Origin: Cognaticolwellia beringensis
GTDB taxonomy: Bacteria > Pseudomonadota > Gammaproteobacteria > Enterobacterales > Alteromonadaceae
Reading direction: 5' to 3'
Length of the DNA: 64,000 bases
NCBI RefSeq assembly: GCF_002076895.1
Contig: NZ_CP020465.1
Coordinates: 992,001-1,056,000, forward strand
Shown here piece by piece: positions 36,580-45,836 of this stretch. Position numbers and translations under genes: made by a program. The notes under the pieces are model-generated. The model was not told the DNA's origin. It worked only from the letters and a program-made list of their open reading frames with translations, and searched no databases. Each line of letters starts with the position of its first letter. Position 1 is the stretch's first letter.

Positions 36580-36855
36580 ATGTCGCATACACTTATACAT
36601 AACGTAGCAGCATCTAAATATGAATATCACATCGAAAGTCATATTGCGTATATCACTTACGATGATCAAAATGGCCATATGCATTTAACGCATACTGTCG
36701 TTCCTGAAGCACTTGCTGGCAAAGGCTTAGCTAAAACACTTTTAGAGGCGGTACTTGCACAGATTAAAAAAGATAATAAACAAGCCGTCGCACAGTGTTC
36801 ATATATTGTTAAGTATTTAGAAAAAAATCCAGAAGCAAAGCACTTTTTTGTTTAA
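36580..36855 (+). CDS. Small GNAT-like N-acetyltransferase (YjdJ/NATD1 type)
   Basis: A 91-residue protein with the acetyl-CoA-binding part of the GNAT fold: ITYDDQNGHMHLTHTVVPEALAGKGLAKTLLEAVLAQIKK and the terminal CSYIVKYLEKNPEAKHFF typical of this minimal family. Its substrate is unknown. A strong AAAGGAAAA ribosome site precedes the ATG. It is divergent from cbpA over a shared Crp/Fnr-type palindrome. Confidence 0.85.
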   Translation: MSHTLIHNVAASKYEYHIESHIAYITYDDQNGHMHLTHTVVPEALAGKGLAKTLLEAVLAQIKKDNKQAVAQCSYIVKYLEKNPEAKHFFV

Positions 36856-37004
36856 TTATTTCGTTAGATTAATAATGAAATTATATGTTTCTCAGCAATT
36901 TCGATTACAGCGTACATCTGAGCTGCGACGTTATAGTATCCGCCAATACGGTGTTTTCTTATCTGTAAATCTATACTATAGTTACAAGTAAAATGGGAAT
37001 ATAT

Positions 37005-37883
37005 ATGAGGGTTTTCTTACTGATTTTTATCGTGTTTTCACTGTGTTCTTGTCAGCCACAGTCTCATGATCATACCTTGAGAATATCGGCAACTAACTGG
37101 CTAGGCTACACTCCACTATTCTATGCGAAAGAAAAAGGCTCACTTGATTTAATCGATATTAAGCTTATTAATGTTGTTTCGCTAAGTGAAAATATGTACC
37201 TCTTCAAAGCAGGTAATTCTGATGCCTTTTGTGGCACTCAGTACGAACTCTCAATTTTGAAAACTCAGCTGCCAAACGTAGTGCCCATCATGTTATTTGA
37301 CCGTTCAAATGGTGGCGATATGGTCATGAGTAATCATTCAATTACTGAGTTGCAGAATAGTACCAGTGAAGTTGATGCTTACTTAGAGATGGATTCTATA
37401 AACTTCACGGTGTTGAATGACTTTATTCGCAAATTTAACATCGATGAAAGTAGGATTAACTATATTGATAGAGACCAAAGTGCTATTTCCTCGCTGACAA
37501 ATAATGAACCGAATAAGCAGATATTAATTGTTACTTATATGCCTTACGACTCTAAATTAAAGAATAACGGTTTTAAAGAGATTATATCAACTAAGAATGG
37601 TCTTGATTTATTGGTAATAGATGCGCTTTTTACCCGTACAGAAGAGCTTATTGCACACAAAGCACAATTTATTGCCCTTAAAAAGTTAGTTGATGAAGCC
37701 ATTGCCTCATTACACTCTGATCCTAAAGAGTTTTATGAAACCATAAAACCCTATTTTACTGGCTTGACCTATGAAGATTTTGTAACCGAACTGCATGACA
37801 TTGAATGGATTAATAAAGAACTTGAAGATGCATTAGAGCTGCGTTTGCAAGAGTCAGATTTTTCAACTAAAGAGCTCATATGA
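37005..37883 (+). CDS. Lipoprotein substrate-binding protein (NMT1/THI5-like)
   Basis: Signal peptide MRVFLLIFIVFSLCSC with the lipobox L-C-S-C, then a type 2 periplasmic binding fold (LRISATNWLGYTPLFYAKEKGSLDL, a typical opening of the NMT1/SsuA-like family). No ABC permease or ATPase is nearby. Instead its stop overlaps the start of a membrane GGDEF-EAL gene (ATGA), so it probably serves as a ligand sensor for that enzyme. The start at 37005 is chosen for its GGGA at good spacing; 36993 is an alternative. Confidence 0.85.
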   Translation: MRVFLLIFIVFSLCSCQPQSHDHTLRISATNWLGYTPLFYAKEKGSLDLIDIKLINVVSLSENMYLFKAGNSDAFCGTQYELSILKTQLPNVVPIMLFDRSNGGDMVMSNHSITELQNSTSEVDAYLEMDSINFTVLNDFIRKFNIDESRINYIDRDQSAISSLTNNEPNKQILIVTYMPYDSKLKNNGFKEIISTKNGLDLLVIDALFTRTEELIAHKAQFIALKKLVDEAIASLHSDPKEFYETIKPYFTGLTYEDFVTELHDIEWINKELEDALELRLQESDFSTKELI

Positions 37884-39877
37884 ATTTAACGATTAAAAAA
37901 GTTGCCTTTGGTTTAATCTTTTTCTTACTTACCGGTATGTATATTATATTTGCATATTATTATTTTTCTCAGCGTGATATTACCGCCAAAATCATTGTGA
38001 CAAGTATAAAGAACGATCTTTCTGAACTGTCCTATGTTTTATCAAAGCAAATAAAAAAAGAGCCCATTTCTTCTGCTCGACCATTGCTTGATAGAAAAGC
38101 GGCTAATAATAAATATTTGAGTGCTATTGCCATTTTTAAAGATGACGAACTCGTCATGACAACCGAACACAAATACTCAAAAATACCAACAGCAAGTGAC
38201 TTGTATTTTGCTCCGCATAAAAGTGACTTCACGTTTCTGAATGACAAAAGTGCATTACAGGGCAATATTCACTATTACCAGGGGAAGTTAATAAAAAATT
38301 ACGCACTGGTTTTCTATTTTGATAATGAATATATCAAACATAACTTTACGCAAGCGAAGCGTGATTTTATTCTGTTTTTTATCCTTATACCCATTATTTT
38401 TGTGGCTATAATTTGGCTGGTTATTGGCCGACTAGTCGCTCTGCCGCTAGAAACTTTACGCCAATATGCTTACTATCATTCAAATATTCCCAAGCCGTTT
38501 ATAATTCGGGAAATCGAATATATACGTGCTTCTATGGTGCAAACATTTAGTCGACTAGACCAGGAAAAAAAGGAACTTTATAACTTAGCTAGAACAGATT
38601 CACTTAGTGGACTTGCCAACCGAAATTACTTACAGGAAAGAGTGGAACAAATTATAGAGGTGAGTAACAGAGAGCAAAAAGAATTTGCACTATTGTTTCT
38701 AGACCTAGATCACTTTAAGTCAGTTAATGACTCTTTAGGGCATGATGTTGGTGATGAATTATTAAAAAGTATTGCTCAAGCAATACAAAAAATTCTACGT
38801 ATTAATGACGTTGTAGCACGTATCGGTGGTGATGAGTTTGTTATTGTACTAACGCACTATAAAGACGATGTTGAATTATATGAAATCATCGATCGAATTC
38901 AAACTCAACTCATGAAAGCATGGTTAATTAATACTTTTACCATTCAAATTACCAGTAGTATCGGGATCACTATTTACCCTAAAGATGGCGATGATCTTGT
39001 CTCATTAATGAAGAATGCCGATATTGCCATGTATGAAGCGAAAGCACGCGGCCGGAGAGGGTATCACTTTTTTACAGAGTCGCTTAATGTCAAAACTCAG
39101 GAATATATAGCGCTGACAAATGCAATGCGTGAAGCGCTGAAAAACGATCAGTACGAGCTCTATTACCAGCCACAAAATGATGTGAAAACAGGTGTTATAA
39201 CTGGCGCTGAAGCACTTATTCGCTGGAAAGGTTCTAACGACGTGTTTATTCCTCCTAATATTTTTATTCCTATTGCTGAACAGAATGGCTTTATTATTGA
39301 GCTGGGTGATTGGGTACTGGAAACAGCGATTAAACAACTGCACCTTTGGGAAGATAATGATTATCAGCTTAGAATGTCAATTAATGTTGCTGCTCAACAA
39401 ATTCTACAACGAGGTTTTGTTTCTCATCTCAAGTTTTTATTAGACACCTATAAAGTAAGCGCTAACAAAGTTTTGCTAGAGATTACTGAGTCTGTATTTT
39501 TAAATGACAGCAAAGCTATACATAAAACGTTTTCGGCCATTAAAGCCCTAGGCGTTAAAATATCACTCGACGATTTTGGTACAGGCTATTCTTCGTTATC
39601 GTATTTAAAAACCTTTCCTATCGATGTGCTCAAAATCGACAAGGCATTTTTGGACGACTACGATACTCAAGAAGGTGCAATATTTATTGAGACCATTGTT
39701 AATATGGCTCAAACGCTAAAAATAAGTGTAGTGGCTGAAGGAGTTGAAACACGAGAGCAAGTTAACTACTTATCATCATTAAACTGTGGATATTACCAAG
39801 GCTATGTGTGTAGTCCTCCCGTTGAAATCAATGCTTTTGATCGACTGTTTAATGAAGCAGTTGTATTACAAGTGTAG
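37880..39877 (+). CDS. Membrane GGDEF-EAL protein (diguanylate cyclase/phosphodiesterase)
   Basis: TM1 (about 8-28), a periplasmic sensor of about 135 residues, TM2 (about 160-185), a linker, GGDEF domain (about 235-400) with intact GGDEF at 316-320 (ARIGGDEFVIVL), and EAL domain (about 410-660) with EAL at 444-446 (GAEALIRW) and DDFGTGYSSLSYLK. Both active sites look intact, so it could make or break cyclic di-GMP. The 4-nt overlap with the binding-protein gene suggests that the lipoprotein controls it across the membrane. Confidence 0.93.
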   Translation: MNLTIKKVAFGLIFFLLTGMYIIFAYYYFSQRDITAKIIVTSIKNDLSELSYVLSKQIKKEPISSARPLLDRKAANNKYLSAIAIFKDDELVMTTEHKYSKIPTASDLYFAPHKSDFTFLNDKSALQGNIHYYQGKLIKNYALVFYFDNEYIKHNFTQAKRDFILFFILIPIIFVAIIWLVIGRLVALPLETLRQYAYYHSNIPKPFIIREIEYIRASMVQTFSRLDQEKKELYNLARTDSLSGLANRNYLQERVEQIIEVSNREQKEFALLFLDLDHFKSVNDSLGHDVGDELLKSIAQAIQKILRINDVVARIGGDEFVIVLTHYKDDVELYEIIDRIQTQLMKAWLINTFTIQITSSIGITIYPKDGDDLVSLMKNADIAMYEAKARGRRGYHFFTESLNVKTQEYIALTNAMREALKNDQYELYYQPQNDVKTGVITGAEALIRWKGSNDVFIPPNIFIPIAEQNGFIIELGDWVLETAIKQLHLWEDNDYQLRMSINVAAQQILQRGFVSHLKFLLDTYKVSANKVLLEITESVFLNDSKAIHKTFSAIKALGVKISLDDFGTGYSSLSYLKTFPIDVLKIDKAFLDDYDTQEGAIFIETIVNMAQTLKISVVAEGVETREQVNYLSSLNCGYYQGYVCSPPVEINAFDRLFNEAVVLQV

Positions 39878-40034
39878 GAGATTTTAGTTAATATTTGCTC
39901 GATTCAACTTATATGGCTTGTAGATTGTATTAACTTTGATAATTGGACTTTTAAAGCTATTAATAACTTCTGAATATTGTTGATTAGATATTATAGAGGT
40001 GCCGAAATATAGCGGCTTAAACATGAAGCAAGGT

Positions 40035-40481
40035 TTACGGTTTAAATTTAACTGATTTAAAAATCCGTTTACCTTGATCTAACTCAATTGTATTTTTAAA
40101 CTCGATTAACATCGAAAAGCTCGTATTACCGGACACATTAGCAATGGTTAGTGCCATTTTATTTTGCTGTATTAATATTCTACCGTGATGGCCGTCAATT
40201 ATTATAAGCTCAGAGGTGGCACTTGATAATTCACTAAATGTAGAAGCATATCGGCCTAAATCATAAGTTAATATTAAGTTTTTATTTTCTAATTGACCCG
40301 CAATTGAATCTATAGCTTGTACGTTGGCCAGGATTAAGCTAACTGGGTGTTCGAAGCAAAATTGATTATTTGGACAATGCTCAAGCCATTTATCAAGCTG
40401 CTTTGTATCATGACTATTTACTGGGTTTATAAAAAATAAAGTAAAAAAACCGACGATTAATATAGATTTACCAAGTGGCAT
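40035..40481 (-). CDS. Hypothetical secreted protein
   Basis: I do not recognise a family. The 148-residue protein has a signal peptide (GKSILIVGFFTLFFINPVNS), then a CPNNQFCFEHP segment whose two Cys probably pair, and a beta-rich remainder. It lies 53 nt downstream of the PEP-CTERM metalloprotease gene in the same direction and may be co-transcribed with it. Confidence 0.6.
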   Translation of the reverse strand: MPLGKSILIVGFFTLFFINPVNSHDTKQLDKWLEHCPNNQFCFEHPVSLILANVQAIDSIAGQLENKNLILTYDLGRYASTFSELSSATSELIIIDGHHGRILIQQNKMALTIANVSGNTSFSMLIEFKNTIELDQGKRIFKSVKFKP

Positions 40482-40534
40482 AGGTGCTCCATGGACTAAA
40501 AGCCTACGATAATTAAGAATAGGTTTTAATTTTT

Positions 40535-41218
40535 TTATGAATTTTCAAACGTTAGTTTTACTGTTTTTCTAATTAAAAACCCCAAAGGCAGCAGTAATAA
40601 AACTAATGTGCTTGGCTCTGGAACAGGTGCACTAGGAGTAGCGACAATCAATACTGGATTAATGTCAATCCAATACTCTTTATCAGTAGCCTGTCCATTA
40701 TTTTTAACTAAATAGCTGGTATGAATAGTGTTGACTTCAGCCAAAGTCAACGTGGTATTGTTATTTAGAGAACCATTCATTAGGAATTGACCAGATCGGT
40801 GAGGTAATCCTAAATTATGACCTAATTCATGGGCTAATAACTCTCCTCCGAAACTGCCCGCAGCGAAAGAAGATTCTACGACAAAGTCATTTCCTGGGAA
40901 TTCTCCGCAGCCTACTATATTAACGTTTATTATTCCGCATGCGCTGATAGTGTCTATAAAGTAAAAATTTACCACATCAAATGCACCAACAAGTTGGTTA
41001 AATAGCTGAAAAATTTCTGCGTCACTTGATATATCTAGCAGGGTTGGGAGAATTAATTCTGTAGCTTTGCCTATACGTATGTCGATTGGTCTGTCGTCAA
41101 AACTCGTTTGAGAAAATATACGGTCAAGCTCATTTTCATTTGTGGTAATGAAGCCTGCTTTAGCTTGAGTTACAACTAACAATCCAAGGGCAAAGAGTAG
41201 CGAATTTAATACTTTCAA
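40535..41218 (-). CDS. PEP-CTERM-anchored zinc metalloprotease
   Basis: A signal peptide (NSLLFALGLLVVTQAKA) leads into a short metzincin-like protease domain with the zinc motif HELGHNLGLPH (HExxHxxGxxH). The C-terminus has a PEP-CTERM sorting signal: VPEPST, a hydrophobic helix (LVLLLLPLGFLI) and a basic tail (RKTVK). It would be exported and processed by an exosortase, which is not encoded here. The usual Met-turn downstream of the zinc motif may be SGQFLMNGSL. The domain is small, about 170 residues. Confidence 0.85.
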   Translation of the reverse strand: MKVLNSLLFALGLLVVTQAKAGFITTNENELDRIFSQTSFDDRPIDIRIGKATELILPTLLDISSDAEIFQLFNQLVGAFDVVNFYFIDTISACGIINVNIVGCGEFPGNDFVVESSFAAGSFGGELLAHELGHNLGLPHRSGQFLMNGSLNNNTTLTLAEVNTIHTSYLVKNNGQATDKEYWIDINPVLIVATPSAPVPEPSTLVLLLLPLGFLIRKTVKLTFENS

Positions 41219-41696
41219 AGAAGTTCCTTAATAATTGTAGAATGGTGAGGCGCTTTTTATCATTCACTTGTAACTTTTAATTATAGGTAATATAAGACAT
41301 ATTGCGCGTGATTTTTGCTGAATTAGAACGATAGACCAGCTTTGGAGAAGGTAAGCTGGTTGAAAATATAATTAAATAAGGTAGTAAGTTGCTAGTTTAC
41401 CTTCCTGTTGAACTCAAGTTATAAGGTCTTTCTAAGGCAAATTTTAATTTTAGTACACAAGTAGCATCAGCATTAAATCATACAATAATGCACTGTTTAT
41501 AAAATAATCAATTAAAAGTAAAGTTTCGGTGGGGCTCAGGGCGTTATTGCTGTATAATGCGCGGCTTTATTATGGTGGCTGAGTTGGTGTTAATTGATAC
41601 ATCTGGCTTGGTTACAGCAATCTCAGTATTAACTATCACTTTAAAGCTATCCGTTAGCACTTGTGAGTTTAGTTAACGGAAAATAGGAATACCTCT
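41219..41696. other. Intergenic region before ybiT
   Basis: About 480 bp of AT-rich divergent promoter sequence. A GGGGCTCAGGGC stretch near 41530 and TATAAT at 41553-41558 suggest a ybiT promoter. No gene is seen. Confidence 0.4.
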
Positions 41697-43301
41697 TTGA
41701 TCACTACATCGAACATTACCATGCAATTTGGCGCAGAGCCGTTATTTGAAAACATTTCGGCTAAATTTGGCAACGGTCACCGTTATGGTTTGATCGGCGC
41801 AAACGGCTGTGGCAAGTCTACATTTATGAAAATACTGAGTGGTGATTTAGTGCCAAGCTCAGGCAATGTATCGGTAAGTACAGGCAACAAAGTCAGTACT
41901 TTGGGCCAAGATCAGTTTGCCTTTGAAGCACACAATGTTATTGATACTGTGATCATGGGTGATATGCCGCTATGGAAAGTTAAGCAAGAAAGAGATGCTA
42001 TTTATGCACAGGCTGAAATGAGTGAAGCCGATGGTATGCGTGTTGGTGACTTAGAAAGCGAATTTGCAGAAATGGACGGCTACACCGCAGAAAGTCGTGC
42101 TGGCGAAATATTGCTTGAAGCCGGTATTGATGAATCTTTTCATTACGGTTCAATGCAGCAAGTAGCACCGGGTTGGAAGCTACGTGTTTTACTTGCACAA
42201 GCCTTGTTCGCAAACCCAGACATTTTATTACTTGATGAGCCTACCAACAACTTGGATATTCATACCATTAGTTGGTTAGAAGGTGAGTTGAATAAACGTA
42301 AATGTACTATGATCATCATTTCGCATGATAGACATTTCCTTAATTCTGTCTGTACTCATATGGCTGATATTGATTACGGTGAACTGCGTATTTATCCTGG
42401 TAACTATGAATTTTACCTAGCACAATCTGGGTTGTTACGTGAGCAGTTATTAGCGGGTAACGATAAAAAAGTGGCTGAAATAGCTGAACTGCAAGACTTT
42501 GTTAACCGTTTTGGCGCGAATGCTTCAAAAGCGAAACAAGCCAGTTCTCGTGCTAAGAAAATGGATAAAATTAAACTTGATGATGTTAAATCATCGAGCC
42601 GTATTACGCCTAAAATTGCTTTTGCTCCAGGTAAGAAAATGCACCGTCAAGCCTTAGAACTTGAAAATTTAAGTCACGGCTTTGATGGCAAAGTATTATT
42701 TGAAAAAGGCAACTTATTACTAGAAGCCGGTGCTAAGTTAGCTATTATTGGCGAAAACGGCGTGGGTAAAACTACCTTGTTACGTTGTTTAATGAGCGAA
42801 TTAGATCACCTTGAAGGTGTTGTTAAGTGGTCTGAAAATGCCTCAGTGGGTTATTGTCCACAAGACAGTGGTTCATTTTTTGATAATGACTTAACGCTAA
42901 TGGAATGGATGTCACAATGGCGTCGACCTTGTCATAACGATTTAAGTGTACGTGGTATGTTAGGTCGTATGTTATTTACTGATGACGATGCGAACAAAAA
43001 AGCCCGTAACTGTTCAGGTGGTGAAAAGAACCGCTTGTTATTTGGTATGTTAATGATGGCTGATATCAATGTATTGATCATGGATGAGCCAACTAATCAC
43101 ATGGATATCGAAGCGATTGACGCACTAAACAACGCGTTAAAAGATTTTGAAGGTACATTAATTTTTGTCAGTCATGACCGTGAGTTTGTTTCAAGCTTAG
43201 CGACCCGTATTATTGATATTAAAGATAAAAAATTAATCGATTTTCAAGGCTCGTTAGACGAATACCTTGATAACCAAGAACAAATGAAAAAAATCGCTTA
43301 G
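41697..43301 (+). CDS. ybiT: ABC-F family ATPase YbiT
   Basis: Two ABC modules in one soluble 534-residue protein. Module 1: Walker [10 protein letters not shown], signature near [30 protein letters not shown] charged linker follows ([18 protein letters not shown]). Module 2: GENGVGKTT, signature [14 protein letters not shown], Walker [13 protein letters not shown]. The N-terminus ([20 protein letters not shown]) is nearly that of E. coli YbiT. ABC-F proteins act on ribosomes. The start is TTG at 41697, with AGGA about 9 nt upstream. Confidence 0.93.
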   Translation: MITTSNITMQFGAEPLFENISAKFGNGHRYGLIGANGCGKSTFMKILSGDLVPSSGNVSVSTGNKVSTLGQDQFAFEAHNVIDTVIMGDMPLWKVKQERDAIYAQAEMSEADGMRVGDLESEFAEMDGYTAESRAGEILLEAGIDESFHYGSMQQVAPGWKLRVLLAQALFANPDILLLDEPTNNLDIHTISWLEGELNKRKCTMIIISHDRHFLNSVCTHMADIDYGELRIYPGNYEFYLAQSGLLREQLLAGNDKKVAEIAELQDFVNRFGANASKAKQASSRAKKMDKIKLDDVKSSSRITPKIAFAPGKKMHRQALELENLSHGFDGKVLFEKGNLLLEAGAKLAIIGENGVGKTTLLRCLMSELDHLEGVVKWSENASVGYCPQDSGSFFDNDLTLMEWMSQWRRPCHNDLSVRGMLGRMLFTDDDANKKARNCSGGEKNRLLFGMLMMADINVLIMDEPTNHMDIEAIDALNNALKDFEGTLIFVSHDREFVSSLATRIIDIKDKKLIDFQGSLDEYLDNQEQMKKIA

Positions 43302-43459
43302 CTTTAATTAGTTATTAGCGCGTAGCGGGTACAAAATAAACCTACAATGAAATATGTTTCAGTTGAAGAAAGCACTAAACTGTGTGCTATTATGAAGCAT
43401 ATTTCATTTAATTAGATTAACACCACCATGTTAGTTTTCCTCTCTAAGACATTCTTTCG

Positions 43460-44149
43460 TTGAACATAGCTCAAGCTACTCCTCTGGGTGATGACCCAAC
43501 ATTATTTGAATCACTCTTTGAATTAATAGCAAATGACATTGTCGAGAAGGGTTACAGTATTTGCCCTTATGCTTTACCTGAAAATTTGACTTCACTATTG
43601 TTGCAACATATTACTCATCTGCCTGAAGGTAATTTTAAGCGTGCTGGTATTGGTCGAGCAAAAGACCATGTTATTAATGACTTTATTCGTACTGATGAAA
43701 TTTGTTGGATAACCGGTAATAGTGAGGCCGGTGGTGCTTGGATAAACTGGGCTGGCTTATTGCAAAATTATCTAAATAAGCGCCTGTTTCTAGGTTTGTT
43801 TTCTTTTGAGAGTCACTTTTCCCATTATGCCAAGGGCGACTTTTATAAAAAGCACAAAGACGCTTTTAAAGGTGAAGATAACCGTGTGTTATCTGTGGTG
43901 GTTTACCTTAATCCTAATTGGTCTGCAGAGGATGGCGGAGAATTGATTATTTATCCTCCACAAGCCGCACAATCAAGCATTATTGATAATGGTAAAATAA
44001 CGGTAACACCAAATTTTGGCACCATAGTCGTTTTTTTAAGCGAAGAGTTTCCTCATGAAGTATTACCCGCTTTACGCGATCGTTATGCTATTGCAGGTTG
44101 GTTTCGATTAAATACCAGTATTGCTAATAATATTGATCCACCACGTTAA
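43460..44149 (+). CDS. 2OG-Fe(II) oxygenase (prolyl 4-hydroxylase-like)
   Basis: A 229-residue cytoplasmic protein with a double-stranded beta-helix: FSHYAKGDFYKKHKDAF carries the HxD, FPHEVLPALRDRYAIAGWFRL the distal His and 2-oxoglutarate Arg region, and VVYLNPNWSAEDGGELIIY is typical of the P4H/SM-20-like family. Substrate unknown; a protein prolyl target is possible. The start is TTG at 43460 with a weak ribosome site; no better start is visible before the domain. The following gene is in the same direction, 38 nt away. Confidence 0.82.
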   Translation: MNIAQATPLGDDPTLFESLFELIANDIVEKGYSICPYALPENLTSLLLQHITHLPEGNFKRAGIGRAKDHVINDFIRTDEICWITGNSEAGGAWINWAGLLQNYLNKRLFLGLFSFESHFSHYAKGDFYKKHKDAFKGEDNRVLSVVVYLNPNWSAEDGGELIIYPPQAAQSSIIDNGKITVTPNFGTIVVFLSEEFPHEVLPALRDRYAIAGWFRLNTSIANNIDPPR

Positions 44150-44187
44150 TGCAAGCTCATGGAATGTAAGGTAAAGGAGAAATATAA

Positions 44188-44664
44188 TTGCCAAAAAAAT
44201 TAGTTAAAACACCTCACGTTATGAGTGATCTTACTGACATTAACCAAGAGTTAGAGCCACTTAAAGCTCTAGCTGATCGTGAACTTGCTTCTATTTATGG
44301 TTTAACGGGGATGGTGTACACCCCTTATATAGATGACTATATGCAGGTGAGCATTAAGAAAGCAGCGATATTAGCTTGCTTAAAAAACCAAGGTTATTTA
44401 CCTCTGTCGGAGGTCGAAATAATTACGGCAGAATTAGATTGCTTGCATAAAAGAGCCAGAAGCAATGCGGTTTTTGAATATAAAGGTAATGAATATAAGC
44501 GTCGATTCTCACCACTCAAGCTAAGTAAGTCGGGTAAAAATGTGCAAAAGTGGGCTAAATTTTGGCTATTACAATTACCTAATGGCAAAGTGGACCCAAA
44601 TTGGGAGCGGCAAGTACGTGAAATCTGGCCGTCATACTTTCTTATCAGAACCATCAATATGTAG
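44188..44664 (+). CDS. Hypothetical protein
   Basis: I do not recognise the family. The 158-residue soluble protein is basic near its middle (KYKRRFSPLKLSKSGKN is in a Lys/Arg-rich part) and Trp-containing near the end (WAKFWLLQLPNGKVDPNWER). It starts with TTG at 44188 preceded by AGGAGA at ideal spacing, which supports translation. It lies 38 nt after the 2OG oxygenase gene and may be co-transcribed. Confidence 0.65.
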   Translation: MPKKLVKTPHVMSDLTDINQELEPLKALADRELASIYGLTGMVYTPYIDDYMQVSIKKAAILACLKNQGYLPLSEVEIITAELDCLHKRARSNAVFEYKGNEYKRRFSPLKLSKSGKNVQKWAKFWLLQLPNGKVDPNWERQVREIWPSYFLIRTINM

Positions 44665-44804
44665 TTAACCCAAGTAATTCATTACCGGTTTATGCTTCCG
44701 GGTTGAAAATGGTCAACGGCTGGGTTGTAATATTTATTACTGACAGTTTTGCTAAAAACGCTAGATACAGCAGTATTGGAACTCCATAACTAGCGTTCAG
44801 CTTT

Positions 44805-45791
44805 CTAAGCGTTTACATCAACAACAACACGTCCGGTAACCTCACCATTGAGTAACTTGTCAGCAACGGCTATAGCATCATGAAGGCCAACCGTTGTCGC
44901 TATTTGTGATATTTTATCAGCTATTTGCGTCTGTTCTAGCCGGCTCCATGCTTCTAACCTGTCTTGTTGCGGGCGCATAACACTATCAATACCTAGTAAC
45001 GAAACACCTCTTAAAATGAAAGGTGCTACCGTTGATGGAAAATCCATACCTTGTGCTAAACCACAAGCAGCAACACAACCACCGTAGTTAATGCTAGCGC
45101 AAACATTAGCCAGTGTTGTACTACCAACAGAATCAATAGCCGCAGCCCAACGCTCTTTCATTAGCGGTTTACCAGGGGCAGTTAACTCCGCACGATCAAT
45201 AATCTCTTTTGCACCTAATTTCTTTAAATAAGCTGCTTGTTGTTCGCTGCCTGTTGACGCGGTAATGGTATAGCCGAGTTCAGCCAAAATTCTAATCGCA
45301 AAACTGCCAACACCACCGGTTGCACCCGTGACTAAAATATTACCACTTTCAGGAGTAATACCGTGCTTTTCTAATGCCATAACACAAAGCATCGCCGTGT
45401 ATCCTGCAGTGCCAATGGCCATGGAATTAAATGGTGTTATACCTTCTGGTAAAGGAATGAGAAATTCGCTCTTAATACGCGCTTTTTGCGATAAACCGCC
45501 TAGATACTTTTCGCCCACACCGTAACCATTTAACAAAACATGATCGCCAATATTAAATTTATCATTATCACATTGCTCGACAACACCAACTAAATCTATA
45601 CCCGGTATCATCGGGAAACGCCTGATTACCGGAACCTTACCGGTAATAGCTAAAGCGTCTTTGTAGTTGATGGTGCTGTAAAGGACTTTAATAAGCACGT
45701 CGCCATCATTCAAATCTTCTTCACTAAGCTCTTTAATACCGGTGTGATAGCCTTGGCTATCATTTTTATCAATCACTAAACTCTTAAACAT
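44805..45791 (-). CDS. acuI: Acrylyl-CoA reductase (YhdH/AcuI family)
   Basis: Zinc-free medium-chain dehydrogenase/reductase of 328 residues. The segment STINYKDALAITGKVPVIRRFPMIPGIDLVG matches E. coli YhdH/AcuI closely; the NADPH motif is LVTGATGGVGSFAIRILAELG. AcuI reduces acryloyl-CoA to propionyl-CoA, which detoxifies acrylate formed from dimethylsulfoniopropionate, abundant in marine settings. A GGAGAGA ribosome site precedes the ATG. A TetR gene of the AcuR kind lies directly upstream, with matching operators before both genes. Confidence 0.9.
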   Translation of the reverse strand: MFKSLVIDKNDSQGYHTGIKELSEEDLNDGDVLIKVLYSTINYKDALAITGKVPVIRRFPMIPGIDLVGVVEQCDNDKFNIGDHVLLNGYGVGEKYLGGLSQKARIKSEFLIPLPEGITPFNSMAIGTAGYTAMLCVMALEKHGITPESGNILVTGATGGVGSFAIRILAELGYTITASTGSEQQAAYLKKLGAKEIIDRAELTAPGKPLMKERWAAAIDSVGSTTLANVCASINYGGCVAACGLAQGMDFPSTVAPFILRGVSLLGIDSVMRPQQDRLEAWSRLEQTQIADKISQIATTVGLHDAIAVADKLLNGEVTGRVVVDVNA

Positions 45792-45807
45792 ATTATTCTC
45801 TCCAATT

Positions 45808-45822
45808 TAGACTGGTCGTCTA
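45808..45822. promoter_or_regulatory. Candidate AcuR operator before acuI
   Basis: Inverted repeat TAGACTGGTCGTCTA (TAGAC-N5-GTCTA), 17 nt before the acuI ATG. It is the same as the site before acuR except for the 5-bp centre. Confidence 0.75.
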
Positions 45823-45836
45823 TAAATAGTTAAAAA

